The notes beneath the pieces are model-generated. The model saw only the letters and a program-made list of their open reading frames with translations. It was not told the DNA's origin and did no database searches. A program made the translations under genes and the position numbers. DNA of 64,000 nt, taken from Hofstenia miamia. Taxonomy: Eukaryota; Xenacoelomorpha; Acoela. Shown here piece after piece: positions 34,145 to 46,686 of the stretch (positions are counted from its first letter, which is position 1; every line of letters begins with the position of its first letter). Where the stretch lies: the NCBI GenBank assembly GCA_004352715.1, contig SCFE01000014.1, positions 582,088 through 646,087 of the forward strand, given 5' to 3'.

Positions 34145-36480
34145 ACATTGGAAATGATATATTATTGTTTTCAACAGATTTATGATCGTCAATGTTTAGA
34201 TTAAGTTGCATAAAACTAGGTGCAACTCAGCTCCAACCAACTTCGATTCCTCGGCTAACATGCCTGTTCTAACTTCTTGTAAAACTTCTTTTATGAATTG
34301 AAATTAATATTTTTTATTTTGAATAAAGCTTTATTCTTTTATGTCTACTGTCTAGGGTATGACTATAAGTCCAAGGATTAGACTTTCCATTTAAAATGAG
34401 ATTTATGTTAGTGCACTTAGTCCTATCGTTGACAAACGTAAATAAATTTATCATTAAAATTCTGATACATGGCTGGTTTAATAATTTAAAAGATAGCATT
34501 AAGTGACTTAAAATTTTCAGTTTTTATGAGTTTTATGTATTAAAAAATAACCAACCTATTATCATGCTATTAAAAATTACTTAGTGTACTATGTAAAATC
34601 CTAATTTTCCCTAGAACTTTGCTAAATGAAAGAGTTTTAAGCATTTAGGTATTCTTGCTAAATTTATATTCACCTAAGAACTTATTTTGCTTTTGTGCAA
34701 GTCAAAATAATCTAAAATAACATTTAATTATACAGTAGAAACATTTTTTGAATTTAAAAGGGACTGTAATACATAACTCATTCCACGACAATATTTAGAA
34801 GTCAATGTCTATGTAAACAAATGTGAAAAAGATTAATTAAAACATGATTAGACAAACATTTACTAACAATAGAATTTTCAGCGAGTTCTACTTTTTATAT
34901 GTGAATCTATTTCCATTATAATTTCATTAAAAAAGCTAAATATTTGTTCGAATACTTAATGATTTTTGTAAATATCAAATTCATAAAATAATATATGAAA
35001 AGAAGCAATAATTGAAGTTTAAATATGTCAAAGCAGTTCAAGAAAACTCGAATTTGAAATGTTCATGCACAGGCGGTACCAAGCCATGTACCAAGCCAAA
35101 CCTTCCATTCACTATAAAAACACAATGTGAAAAATATTTTTAATAAATATTCATGCTTAGGGGTCCTCAAAGCCCCTTAGGTTTTGATTTTTTGAAACAA
35201 CTACTAATTCCAAATAGCAGTAGCTTGGAAGTTCTTTATGCAAACATGGTTGTTTGAATTAATTCATTTTTGTAGATTTTTGTAGTTACTTTTTCAATTA
35301 CGCGTTTATTCAATAAATTTCCCACTATTATTGATGATTGCGCATACATACCACTTCATTTCACCAGCTCAAAATTAGTCTGAACAACAGCAAGCATTGC
35401 AAATAGAACAACTACTAACAAGTGTGATAGTTTGTTACATTCTCATGTTAGTGAACTTTTGGTAATACTTGTAAATTTACATTAAAATTTTTATTGTTGT
35501 TAAAAATTTTGTTCATGAATTTATCTTTGTTTAGTACTTAAGTTGAAAACGAATACATTCTGTATCTTAGACCAGTATAGTCTATTATGTGTACCAATAT
35601 CGCTGTTACCTGTACAATTATTAATTGTACAGGCGGTTACGGGTAGGGTAACATATATCATGGACGTGTAGCGGTAGTAAATTATGTTACCACACCCCTA
35701 ATTTATGGTATTTTACGTGTTCCTTGTATATTCCAGCATATTAAATGCACCAATTTTTTATCTTTTACTCAAAGCAGGTATTGAGCCTAAATCCGGATCT
35801 ACAGTATGTCTAAAATTTACACATATGTTTATTACTGTAGAATGATACGTGCATCTGTTGCCCCAATAAAATATGTTAATCTTAATATCCAAATTGGAAA
35901 AAGCTCAATCTTATGGATTTTTTAGTCATGTCTAACTCACATAGATTCGGACAGCACTTGAAAACCTTATGGTATGAACAATTTTGCTGTAACAGGTACC
36001 TAAGTCTGGCCAACAAATTTAAGGGAGATAGAGTGATGTTATTAATTCCAAAACATTTTAAACCCAGCAATTGACCTGATTTAAAATTTTGGAATCCAAT
36101 GTATCGAAATATGCATTCCCCAAGAAAATTATTATAACTTGCATTTCATTTAAAAACAAAGCCTATTAACAAAAAAACTTGGGTAGAAATTTGAGGAAGA
36201 GATAGAGCGATAATAGAAATTCTATCTGAGGATGTAAACTCTATGCTCAATTCATACATTCATTTATTCACGGCTTATATAAATTTATATTGTAAAACCA
36301 AAAGAATTGTCTAAACACAAATATTTTAGTTATCAAATCACACACAATTTGTGATTAACTCCTAACTTAAAAAAACCGTCAAATTGAGCTTACATAGCTT
36401 ACATACGAAATAAAATTGATGAAAACTACCGGTATATAAGATAGTAAAGAATAAATCTAATATTAAACTAAGAGCAGCAC
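34145..36480. other. Intergenic AT-rich DNA; hAT-like end at about 35640-35700
   Basis: No gene was recognised. A locally G+C-richer block (GGCGGTTACGGGTAGGG ... TTACCACACCCCTAA) looks like the terminal region of an element of the TAGGGGTGTGG-end type. No partner end was found. Confidence 0.35.
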
Positions 36481-37010
36481 AAAATCAGTATATTTTAATC
36501 CGTATTTAGTAGATAAATGACCCTAAACATAAGTGGGACTTCATCAACAATATATTGAAGAACAACAAGAGTATATGTGTAACACCTGCATCTTTTTGAA
36601 AAAACCAATGGAGGAATATTAACTAAGTCCAAGGATATTGCTAATGCATTTAATGATCAATTCATTAACCTAGGCAAATATCTGGTACCTTCGATGCCAC
36701 TTACACTTAAAATATAACTACAAATTCCCTTAAAATTCTTTTTCATTCTGATTTTGTGAATCGATACTAAGTTTTTCAAGCTATAAATAAGATAAAACTT
36801 AATAAATCAAGTGGATCTTCTGAAATACCGGCTTGGTGTATTGAAGATTGTGCAAAATTCATTAGTAGTCCTTTATGCGATATTATCAATCACTGCATAA
36901 AACTAAACACCTTTCTATCAATGTTAATATTAGCTAATGTTACTCCCATTAATACTTCAAATATCTTGAAGAAACAATCGATAATATATTGAACTATTCA
37001 AATCAGTTAG
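36481..37010 (+). pseudogene. LINE fragment: start of reverse transcriptase
   Basis: The + strand reads TNGGILTKSKDIANAFNDQF near 36607, then VFQAINKIKLNKSSGSSEIP and DIINHCIKLNTF near 36775-36920. This is the order seen at the beginning of LINE reverse-transcriptase domains (..F..YF.., then 'L..K..S.G.DGIP'). Stops and shifts are present. It ends abruptly in AT-rich sequence. Confidence 0.65.
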
Positions 37011-37263
37011 GCATAGTATCACTCAAAAACTATTTTTGTAAATGATGAAATGAAATCAATGCATTAAGTCATTATTAATACTGTAATGGAGTAATCCACT
37101 CATTATTACTAAATTCGATTCACAAATTCTTTGATCAGCTAACTTATATAATGATAACTACTTGACTACGAATGACAAAAGTTCATATTTCCATAGTGAT
37201 AATGCTTCATATTTGATAAAATATTTTTTATTAATAAATATTTGGGATATTTAAAACCAGTGC

Positions 37264-37657
37264 TCACCATATTATAAACTGCCATTCGAGGACTTCAAAA
37301 TTCAGAAAAGTAACGTTCAAAAAGTTTTTTAAATTCATTTTTAATCTCAATAACTGAACTATTGTTGATGATGTATGGAAATTAGTAAATGCCCTACTTA
37401 AGCACTCTTGTAGCAGATCGGAAAAACTCAGCGATCTTAACAATAATTTCAATGTCTTCTATCAGTTTGGAGAGATTTTCCTCTTAGAAAATTTTCCTCG
37501 TCCATTAATGGTAAAACTTACCAGCTACTGGGACGTTCGAAAAATTTTTGCAGCGACCTCCAAGCCCAAAGGCACGTCATATGCTCTTCGTAGAGAGTTG
37601 CCTCTCAAAGACCGTCTACTTGAGAAGAATTTGCTTAAGTTTCGATTGGACATTTGA
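37264..37657 (+). pseudogene. LINE ORF1-like tail
   Basis: A + frame from about 37380 to TGA near 37657 encodes VDDVWKLVNALLKHSC ... LTSYWDVRKIFAATSKPKG ... ELPLKDRLLEKNLLK. The late segment recalls ORF1 proteins of CR1/Jockey-like LINEs, and it lies just upstream of an endonuclease-like frame on the same strand. The family assignment is tentative. Confidence 0.4.
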
Positions 37658-37689
37658 CAAAATGGCATTTACAAATCCAACTAGAAATT

Positions 37690-39150
37690 CGTAAATAAAG
37701 TTATATTTTAATGGCCAAATTATGGATAATAATTTATCAATCGATGAAGCTATTAATCTTATCAGCTCGGGGTCAAAATTACTAGATACAATACATGCTA
37801 ATATCCCTTATACTAATTGTCAAAGTCAATTGAATCAGGAGCGAAGCTCTATTCTTGTTAATACAAACTTCAATACAGCAACAAGATCACATAGATCTTC
37901 GTCTCATGAACATGGTGGCTATGTCATATTAGTGGACTGTCTATTATCATGCATTGTGATTCCTTTGAAACATTCCGTCAAATTTGCTTGTGGCGCTATC
38001 ATTGATTTAAAATCTCATACTATCTTCTTACTTTGCTATATATCCCTTCAAGCACCAGTAGATTTCGAACTTCATTCACTGAAGTAATAAATATAATAGC
38101 GGCTGCTTTGGACTTCTGTAATTATTTCTCTTCCGATGATATGGTGTCCAAGTATATTTTTGATGACTTCAACATAGCTGATTTTGATTGAGAATCCTTC
38201 TCCTCTTCTCATGACTTTGATGATAACATATTTGGTTTTTTTACATGATGGGCAGTTTTATCAACTTATTTATTTCCCTACCCACAATAACGGAAATATC
38301 TTAGATCATGTATTTCAAACAAAGCAAACCTTACAATCGTTGATCACTTGCCACCAAGAGAATCATTTTTTGATCATACAATAATTGATTTCAAGACAGC
38401 CATTAACATCTTGATTAATTTTGATAAATGCTTTACAATAGACTGATATATCATTTGATCACTTTTCTTTTTCATAGGTCAATTCTAGTGACCTTACCTT
38501 GGCGTTTAGCATTTCATTGTTTTTCTTTGAGAATGATATTCTTGATCGGAGCAATCCCTCTCATTGGTACAATGATCTACTTAACATCATTTATCATTTC
38601 GTTCTTAAGAAACGTAAAAAACGCATTTTATTTCCGACTTGCCTTTCATCCAACTCTGTTAACTTTTAGAAGAAAAGTCTTTCATTGAGATGTAAATTTC
38701 TTATAGCTCGTACTCTTTCCATTTGCAATTCTCTCCAAGTTTTTATACAAGACTTTTTCCACTATGTCGAACTTGATGAAATTCTATTTTTTCATGAGTT
38801 TGCTGACAAAACTAACATAAATTCTTGTTACAAGCTATTGAGGTTATTTAACACAACCACTCTTCCTCTACCGATGCTTTGGTCTAATTAATCCACTAGT
38901 AGTGACAAAGAAATTACAATGTTATTTAATCGATGTTTTTCAACCGTGTTTTTATCTGAAACTGAAGTTTCTATAGATCTTCCTAAATCCTTTTACAATT
39001 ATGAAATAATAAATATTTTAACAATTGACAGCGTCATTGAACAGCTAAGATCAGTATCTGTGGTGCAGATAACATTCCATCTTTTTTTCTTCATAAGTTT
39101 ACAGTCGCTCTATCTCCTCGCATTTTACAACTTTTTTGTCACATCCTGAT
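37690..39150 (+). pseudogene. LINE ORF2 remnant: AP endonuclease and start of reverse transcriptase
   Basis: At 37722-38090 an open frame (MDNNLSIDEAINLISSG...) leads to endonuclease-like text. Near 38255-38390 YFPTHNNGNILDHVFQT matches the conserved 'P.T....LDlvf' block of LINE endonucleases and is followed by a decayed SDH-type end. Near 38900-39130 ITMLFNRCFSTVF and VIEQLRSVSV correspond to the approach to reverse transcriptase, then (frameshifted) NIPSFFLHKF. Multiple stops. Confidence 0.6.
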
Positions 39151-39199
39151 TACATGCGTTTTTTTATTATGGCAATGTACTTTATACGGATGTAAATGA

Positions 39200-39800
39200 A
39201 AATTTCCTAAAGAAAATTAATATACAGTTAAGATGAATGAAGTTAGTAACGAAAACTATTCTGATACTATTAATATTAAATACAAAAACGTCAACAGAAA
39301 TTTTTTAAATCCTCAATGCCTCATTCAGATAAATGTATTAACAAAAGTCTATACGATCGTAAACAACATCAATCCGTATGATAAAATAAATTTCCCTAAT
39401 CTCGATAAAATCGCATACCTAAATAAACGCACTCGTAATATTAAACCAGTTCTGTGTAAAAAGAAAATAATGAAAAATGCATTCATTAATACCTCTATAA
39501 AATTTTGGAATCATTTACCTAGAGAATTAAAGTTACTGAATAATGTAAATATATTCAAAAACAATGTCAAACGATATCACTAATTCTAGAAAAGAAGTAA
39601 TTGAATTCAATGGAGGGGTTTCAAATTTTACATCCAAGATTATTCAATTCACAGAAATTCAAACGCCATAGACCTACAGTGCAATTTTCTATTTTTTATT
39701 GTTTTCTGTAGTTTATTGACGCATTCAGAGTTGCTATCAGTATAATTATATATTGTCAAAGTTCTGAATAAAGATTTCTTCTTCTTATTCTTCTTCTTCT
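39200..39800 (+). pseudogene. 3' end of a LINE with (TTC)n tail
   Basis: A 116-codon frame at 39233-39583 ends the coding part with KFWNHLPRELKLLNNVNIFK, the typical '(V/I)..WN.LP......S...FK' C-terminus of non-LTR ORF2. It is followed by ~200 bases of 3' UTR, AATAAAG at about 39767 and a (TTC)n-like tail to 39801. It lies between N- and C-terminal parts of another LINE remnant, suggesting insertion of one LINE into another. Confidence 0.65.
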
Positions 39801-39801
39801 T

Positions 39802-40660
39802 CAATGACCTGCATGTACAGCCGCCATTACATTTCTCTTTGATGACTACTTGAAATTGTCCTCTATTGATATTACAAGGATTATAATTTTGAAAGCCTTC
39901 TAATTTCGGACCGTCATAATGATATTGATAAATTTATCATTCTGCTATTCCTTGATCGTCATTATCTAGTAACTTGCTTGTTTTATCATCGTTTCCTGTT
40001 AGTTTTTTCGAGATTTGTTAAAGACCCAGGTGTCCTCCCTTCAGATAACTTGCTTGGAATAACCACTTCAGCCCTGCAGCTTCCCATTCCTAAAAATCAA
40101 ACGAACTATTCCATTTTGCACTCCTGTTAGAAATAAGGCTGAATTGTACAAATGATTCGTATGCTCCAGTTTAACTTATGGGTCTACCATATGGTGTACA
40201 AATTACGGTGATACTCCCCGCATGGAGAAATTGCAATATGCCGGTAGTAGATTAACGATTAATGATACCGGTTACAAAAATCACCTGAAGTTTTTGCCTA
40301 TTGCTATGTATTTACAGCTTCTTGATTTATTATATCTAAGTACACTGCTTAGTAGTTGCTATAACTTCGATGCTTTCAGTTTCATTTTTATTTAAACTTC
40401 CAGAAAATCAGGACTACGCTCTCACAATGCTTGCGTGTTTAAATCTGTTGCACTCAAAACCAACTCGTCTTTTAGGCACTATTCTAATTGCGTGCTTTAC
40501 CTTGTTCATCGATCTTCTTCCATCAACTTATTTGACTCCACCGCATTAGTTTCTGATCAACTTAAATCTCTTTTTTTAGAAATCCCTTATTGATCACTAT
40601 GACAACGATGTTATCTGTTCTAAAATTTTTTGCTGTTGTTCTTTTTATCGTTCTACTAAT
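39802..40660 (+). pseudogene. LINE ORF2 C-terminal remnant
   Basis: Near 40015-40060 FVKDPGVLPSDN resembles the '(F)KDLGV..D..L' block after reverse transcriptase. Near 40170-40320 WVYHMVYKL / MEKLQYAGSRLTINDTGYKN then LKFLPIAMYLQLLDLLYLST matches the 'YG...W......ie.lQ...tr...g...Y..RL..L.l..l..RR' region. RKSGLRSHNACVFKSVALKT follows. Decayed; probably the continuation of the copy at 37690-39150. Confidence 0.55.
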
Positions 40661-41890
40661 TCACTTTGCTACTATTAATGATTTATTTTTGTTAAATTTT
40701 TTCATAATTTTTTTATATTATTTTTCTCCTGGTTGACAATAGTCCATTTACTATTACTACCGATTGAATTATAACGAATAAAAAATCTAAATTAAGTGCA
40801 AATCAATGACTACCTCCGTATGCCTAGTGCGTGCATTAAGAAAAAGATTGCGATATCGCGCTTGTAATTTAAACAGGTTTTAAGATATCTCCGTTCACAC
40901 AGAGTGCGAGCTTGAAAGTGATATAAAATAGAAAATGTACATTTCTCATTAATTTTAAAGTTATAATATAATGAATTTGAGCTAATCAGCATACATAATG
41001 TTTAATACGTAGTTATTTACTATTAAATTAAAAATCAAAGCAAATGTATTGCTGCAAACTAGTACAAAAGCTAAAAACTACAAATACATGCATTTACAAA
41101 ATAATAACAATATAATATATATAATATAAATTTGTGTGTGCGTGTGTGTGGCTTTCTTGTGCTATAAAAAATTTTCGAATGAGTAGTACGTTATTTTCGT
41201 TTCAATTGTGTAAAGACTGTTTATTAAAACAATGTCCATTTCCTAAGCGTTAACATTAGGAGAACATCAACCGGCTTTGATATGCATTTACAGAAAACCA
41301 AATGATACAAGTTAAGTAACGGTATTAAATTTCAATTCAAAGACATCCAACATACAAAACGGCACTAATTCCGTTGAAATCATAAACCAAGAAATAATTA
41401 AATTTACCGCATAAGGTCTAAATTAGGATGATATTAAAAATCCTACTAATCCCATTACTATGTTTTTTGATGTAAATTTGCTCATTTCGTGATGGAATTG
41501 AGGTAATAATACTAAATATACTAGATTACCAATTTATGTCGTTTGCAATTAAGATATTTAGGTAAGGGACATTTGTCTACATGATATGCATTAATATACG
41601 CATCAGCAAAAATGAAATCCGTGTGGTCTAATTAATCCAGGCCATCGTATGGCTTTAATGAATTTATTTTAGTTTTCGAAAATGTACTTAATGCTTTTTT
41701 TAAATATTGTCATGATGCAATTTTTTATCGACTATTGGAAATTGTTGACATTCTTATTCATTATTCGTTATTTGTGTGTCTATGATTATGTACATATATA
41801 TACAGTATTACCTAGTACTGAACAATAATTTCACAATAAAAACCAAATAAATATATTATGCAAGATACAAGGATGATATCTTCTGCCTAA
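40661..41890. other. Intergenic AT-rich DNA, no gene seen
   Basis: Includes a short GTGTGTGCGTGTGTGTG tract near 41133. No coding block was recognised. Confidence 0.5.
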
Positions 41891-42640
41891 TAGCAAACAA
41901 GAAACAGAAAATATGCCAAAGAAATGAAAGTTTAGATTAAAAAATCAATTTATAATGGAAGAGGAATTTAACAACTCATTTCATTTTCTAAATGTTATTA
42001 TTCGAAAAAATGGAAATTTTATTACAAAAATTTTTAAAAATCAGACGGACACAAATCTTGTTTTGAATTTCCACGCACTATCTCCAATAAGCTATAAAAG
42101 ATCATTCATCCACGGTTCAATCCATATGATCTTTGATATTTGTTTAAATTATGAAGAAATTCATCAAGACATTTTATCACATAAAAACATCCTACGAAAA
42201 AACCAATATTAAAGATACAATAAATAAGACCATTGAAAAGAATAGCCATTTAAACAAGAAGTCATTTATACATACATTCAAAATAGAATGCAGAGCAATC
42301 CATACAAGGTGCCAAATAGGAAATCTTAAAAACATTAAATTTATAGAAGAAAATGTGGGAATGTAATCAACAACATATAAAATATGACCTATTCCCAACT
42401 TAGAACTACTAATTTGGAAGATTTATTTAACGTTGACTACAAAATTACATGCGCCTGTGGAGAAACTTATTTTGGATAAACTTCTAAACCATGATCTAAA
42501 AGAATTCAAGAGCATAGGACATCAACAGAAATATCGAATCACTTAAAGATTCGTGATTACCAATTTAGTTATAAAATAATATGCAAGACCCGATCAATTT
42601 CCACTGAAAGCAGCCAAATCATATTATATAATATTGCATT
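41891..42640 (+). pseudogene. Penelope-like element fragment with GIY-YIG-type end
   Basis: A + frame starting at 41955 reads NNSFHFLNVIIRKNGNFITK then NQTDTNLVLNFHALSPISYK. This corresponds to the 'FLD..i....g...t..Y.K.T.t..yL...S.HP...K' block that ends reverse transcriptase in Penelope-like elements. After shifts, VDYKITCACGETYFG near 42435 and KPWSKRIQEH near 42485 fit the 'Y.I.C..C...YIG.T.R....R..EH' start of a GIY-YIG endonuclease. The element is 5'-truncated and frameshifted. Confidence 0.7.
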
Positions 42641-43640
42641 GCATTGCATGTATTTGGTAGTGTTTGAAAACAAATCTTAAAGCCAATACTAAGTGATATA
42701 AAAAGCGCATATAATCTTGCCAAACAATATTGTCAAAATCCATAACTTCTCCAGAATTATCAAAATCTAATTGGAGTTGATCATAAATTTTTTTGAACAA
42801 GTTTTAGAAATCCATAGAATAGGTTTGGGCTGCTAGTACTACCACTAAAATAGTAATCCATCCAGTGCCTCAACGCAAGATCAAATACATGATGCTGACA
42901 TCCAAAAATAAAGGCTTCTTAATTTTAAGGCTTTCCATTTTTTTCTGAATTCTTGTAAAAACTCCTTTAGATTTGCCTTTGTTTATAACTGTTGTATCAA
43001 ATATAATAACATTGATTAAATTCCATAAACCATACTCTTCAAGGGTTGTAGATATGGCATCAGAAATTGTTTCTGCTCTCTGGTTTTCTAATATTAAAAC
43101 TTTTAGTTGTACTTCTCATAAAGAGTTTTTTAGCACAACAACCTCAATATCATCAATTTTTTTACCATCAAAATGTAATGCCCATTTTTCAGTTTTAAGA
43201 TCCATTTTAAATTGCACTTCCAGATTAATTGCTTTTGAGATGATTGCTTTTTGTATACAAGTATGACTTGGAGCTGCAATATTAATTCCTTCATAACCTA
43301 AGGCTTTGCATACCTTAGCAGATTTCTTTATACTTAATCTGGACTTGGCAATGAGAGTGACTGCAGCACTTGTACTTTGTCTTAAATTTTTTTCCTCAGT
43401 TATTCATGATGGTGGAGTATACAGAAAATTGTTATCACTATTTTCATTACTGACCTTAGATAGCAAAAGTTCATGCTTTCTACAGTGAAATCTCCTTCAA
43501 AAGCATTTCCAGGGCCTCTATTTTTTGCTCTCGTAGCTTTAATTTCATAAATTTTATTGGGAGGTAATTGGTCGATTTTTGAAGTAACATAGCCTGCCTG
43601 GTCTTTTTGCAAAAAATTCCATTTTTGTCCTCTGAGCTCT
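42641..43640 (-). pseudogene. Unclassified transposase-like pseudogene
   Basis: Read on the - strand with one stop and a few frame changes, the region gives IYEIKATRAKNRGPGNAFEG, then LRQSTSAAVTLIAKSRLSIK, NIAAPSHTCIQKAIISKAIN, KWALHFDGKKIDDIEVVVL, TISDAISTTLEEYGLW, VIISDTTVINKGKSKGVFTR, and GCQHHVFDLALRHWMDYYFS. The pattern 'HFDGK', then 'SDTT..N.G...G', then 'GCQHHV.D..LRH' recalls a group of uncharacterised proteins dispersed in cnidarian and arthropod genomes that look like cut-and-paste transposases (D-D-like spacing). I cannot assign a superfamily. Stops such as in VVLKNSL-stop show it is dead. Confidence 0.55.
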
Positions 43641-43699
43641 TTCAGAATCCATTGCCTTCAGCTATATGAAATAGTAACTTATGAAAATAGTGTTTTGAT

Positions 43700-44062
43700 T
43701 TTTTTGAAATGAGATTTTTTTGGTTTACCAAACTTTGCTCCTTTAGGAATTGACAATGCATTAATCATAGGATAAATCAAATTTCATAGTTTTATAAGTT
43801 TTTGTACAATTAATTTAATGAGTTCCTTTGTCATTTTTTGCTTCAGAAGCAAGTGTGTTAAACCTAGTGTGTNNNNNNNNNNNNNNNNNNNNNATGAGAT
43901 TTTTTTGGTTTACCAAACTTTGCTCCTTTAGGAATTGACAATGCATTAATCATAGGATAAATCAAATTTCATAGTTTTATAAGTTTTTGTACAATTAATT
44001 TAATGAGTTCCTTTGTCATTTTTTGCTTCAGAAGCAAGTGTGTTAAACCTAGTGTGTTGGAA
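43700..44062. repeat. Exact duplication flanking an N-run: probable assembly artefact
   Basis: About 160 bases before the gap (43711-43872, ATGAGATTTTTTTGGTTTAC ... AACCTAGTGTGT) are repeated without visible change right after it (43894 on). The second copy simply continues further. This is what two unmerged overlapping contig ends look like. Confidence 0.8.
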
Positions 44063-44439
44063 GCCTAGACAACTCATCTACAGACTTTTGAAGACTATTT
44101 TTTGACTTTTCAAAGTGTGCAGTTGGAATGAAAAGCATTTTATTTGCAGTTACTTTCTTGTTATGCCAATGACCTTTTCACCTGCACAAACACACTACTA
44201 CATTAGCTTGTACATATTTTAATTTAATTAAAAAATAATCAATTTGCACTCTATGTATAATTTGAATTCCAATTTGACATTTAAACAAGATTATATACAT
44301 ACAAAAATAATTATCATTGTTTTAATGTGAAATCATGATATGTATTCCTTCTGCAAATTTTTTAAAAGAAAGCGTTATGTTTTTTTCTAAAATTAGAAAT
44401 TATCTTCATTTCAGAATGAAGCACATTAAACTGACTAAA

Positions 44440-45650
44440 TTTACAAACTATCATAAAATTCACTTCACTTGCAGAGTTATTTGCGCCATTTCACGGACGT
44501 GATAGCTCTGGTGTGGTCTTCCTTTCGTGTCGGTGTTTTTGATAAGGGTTGGAGACTTGGGAAGTAGATAATGCAAATAGGAAGCGGAGACAATTTCTAG
44601 ATTGATGATTTCGTAACGTGTGAACCCGAGAATCATTGAATATGGTAGACAGTGGAGGTTACAGCGAGAATGCTAGTATTTCTTGAAGAATCTGTTTGGA
44701 AAAATAAACGTAAATCTCCTATCAATATCTCTTTCAGGGGCTGGTAAACGTTCCCGGAGACTTGTAGAGAAATAGTCACTTCTTCCAGGTAATAGATCTG
44801 ATAGTAAATGGTCCTCATAGTACATTCTCTTCAACAGCTTTTCATCTGACTTTCTCACAATTGTTTCGATAGATTCAAAGTTATCCGTATATCCCAGTCG
44901 CATTGCCTTCCTCTGTAGTTTGTCTATGAGTTGCTGTAATGACTTCCTGCATCCTCCCCATACTGAGACCGAATAGGTTATGTTTGGCAATATNNNNNNN
45001 NNNNNNNNNNNNNNNNNNNNNNNNNNNNNNNNNNNNNNNNATGGTCCTCATAGTACATTCTCTTCAACAGATTTTCATCTGTCTTTCTCACAATTGTTTC
45101 GATAGATTCAAAGTTATCCGTATATCCCAGTCGCATTGCCTTCATCTATAGTTTGTCTATAAGTTGCTGTAATGACTTCCTGCATCCTCCCCTTACTGAA
45201 ACCGAATAGGTTATGTTTGGCAATATCAACGCAGTGTAAAGTATCTTGAGCTCGCGTTATCGTTCAAAACACCCTCTTACCAAATACAAATTGTAAATGT
45301 GACACAAATCTCAGCTAGGTTGTGAGCATTCTGTCGAGAGCCAATATGGAATCTGATCGATTCCTGGCGCAGTATTCTTTATTCTCCGCAAGCTGTGGTA
45401 AACTTCATGAATTGTAAAATCAGGAGGAATACTGCCATCTACGTAATCACGGACCGGTGCAGTATATGTATCACTATGGGAAACTTGTGCGTAATGTTTG
45501 TTAATTTCATCAACGTCCAAAACCACATCCACGTGGGAGGAGTCACATGGTGAGACTGCCTTCCACCATTGTTTGGATCCCACTTTATGTTTCGTTTTGG
45601 CAATATTATCAAGCATGGTTTTCCTGATTCTTCGAGATAGAGCATAACTA
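44440..45650 (-). pseudogene. LINE fragment on the - strand: reverse transcriptase start and C-terminus
   Basis: The - strand frame 45616-45311 reads VVLDVDEINKHYAQVSHSDT and then FTIHEVYHSLRRIKNTAPGI followed by DQIPYWL. These are the pre-RT segment and the 'L...K....GPDGIP' motif. The frame 44990-44673 reads ITYSVSVWGGCRKSLQQLID then KLQRKAMRLGYTDNF, the C-terminal 'Y...VWG' and 'LQ...R' region. The palm domain between them is missing, and an assembly duplication lies there. RTE- or Jockey-like; the clade is uncertain. Confidence 0.65.
44805..45200. repeat. Near-identical duplication flanking an N-run (44994-45040)
   Basis: ATGGTCCTCATAGTACATTC onward (44807) recurs at 45041 with only a few differences over ~190 bases, directly after the gap. 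A collapsed or unmerged haplotype at a contig join is more likely than a tandem duplication. Confidence 0.75.
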
Positions 45651-45659
45651 TTCTATTTT

Positions 45660-46680
45660 TGAAGTATATGTAAAAAACCTCAAACTAAAATCCCATGCTG
45701 ATTGTAAAAATTTGAAAAAATTAAAATAGTCACACCCCTAATGCTCATAGGTCGTATAATTAAAGAAATTGGTCAAAGTGACTGTTTTAAAAACAAGCAT
45801 ACAAATAAAAATCATGTAAATAAATTGTCCAGAAATGAATCTTAGCAGAGATTTTGGCCTTAAAACAAAATCCTTGGTCTATCTTGTCGAAGAAGCTTGC
45901 ATTGAATTTTGATGTGTATTTGTAATTTGGATGCACAAACTAACAAAATGCACCACATAAACTACGGGACAAATCCAATGCCTTGAATGAACAAAATTAC
46001 AAGTTGTTGGTTGAAGCAATATCAAATATCACGAAATTGTTTAACATGCTTCAAATAATCTCAAACCAAAGTAGAAGTTTCTCTATACTTATGTTATAAG
46101 TCGATTAGTCATACCAAAATCTATATTTTAAAAAATAATCAAATTCCATCTTAACTATTAGTATTCAATTCGTGTTTGTTACAAATAGGTAAAACTGAAT
46201 CCTAGAATCTTAGCTCATACTATCAAACTTTGTCTATACTGGATTAAATGCGTTTAAATACCTTTTATGATATAGTGCAGTTTTCTTTCTATTAAGCTTG
46301 TGAATACTTGTAAATGCTTATCAAATCATTCTTCTCGGAGCAATATTGCAATAAGTGAAGAATTCTATCTGGATGCTGAATGCTTATGCCCTAGATCCAT
46401 TTAAAGAAACCTGTGGTTTTGTGGGGATTTCATTTGTGGTGTGAGAGATATAAAAAATTCTCCATGAGGATTTGTTAGCATGTAAACTTCAGAAAATGCA
46501 AGATGTTATATCTGTTATAATATCTTATTGATTATGATGTATTATAAAGCAACAACATTTTCTTAAAAAGATAGGCAGTATTTTTTAATATTCTTCGAAT
46601 TCATAACACTCAATAAAATAGATTGAAATGCAAAAATTACGTGGTACATTTAAAATAAATTACAAACAGGAATTAAAACA
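45660..46680. other. Intergenic AT-rich DNA, no gene seen
   Basis: A TCACACCCCTAA motif at about 45725 may mark the end of a TAGGGGTGTGA-type transposon. Otherwise nothing is recognisable. The 3' UTR of the - strand gene ending at 46687 extends into this stretch; the plus-strand TTTATT patches near its right side could correspond to polyadenylation signals. Confidence 0.4.
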
Positions 46681-46686
46681 AATTCA

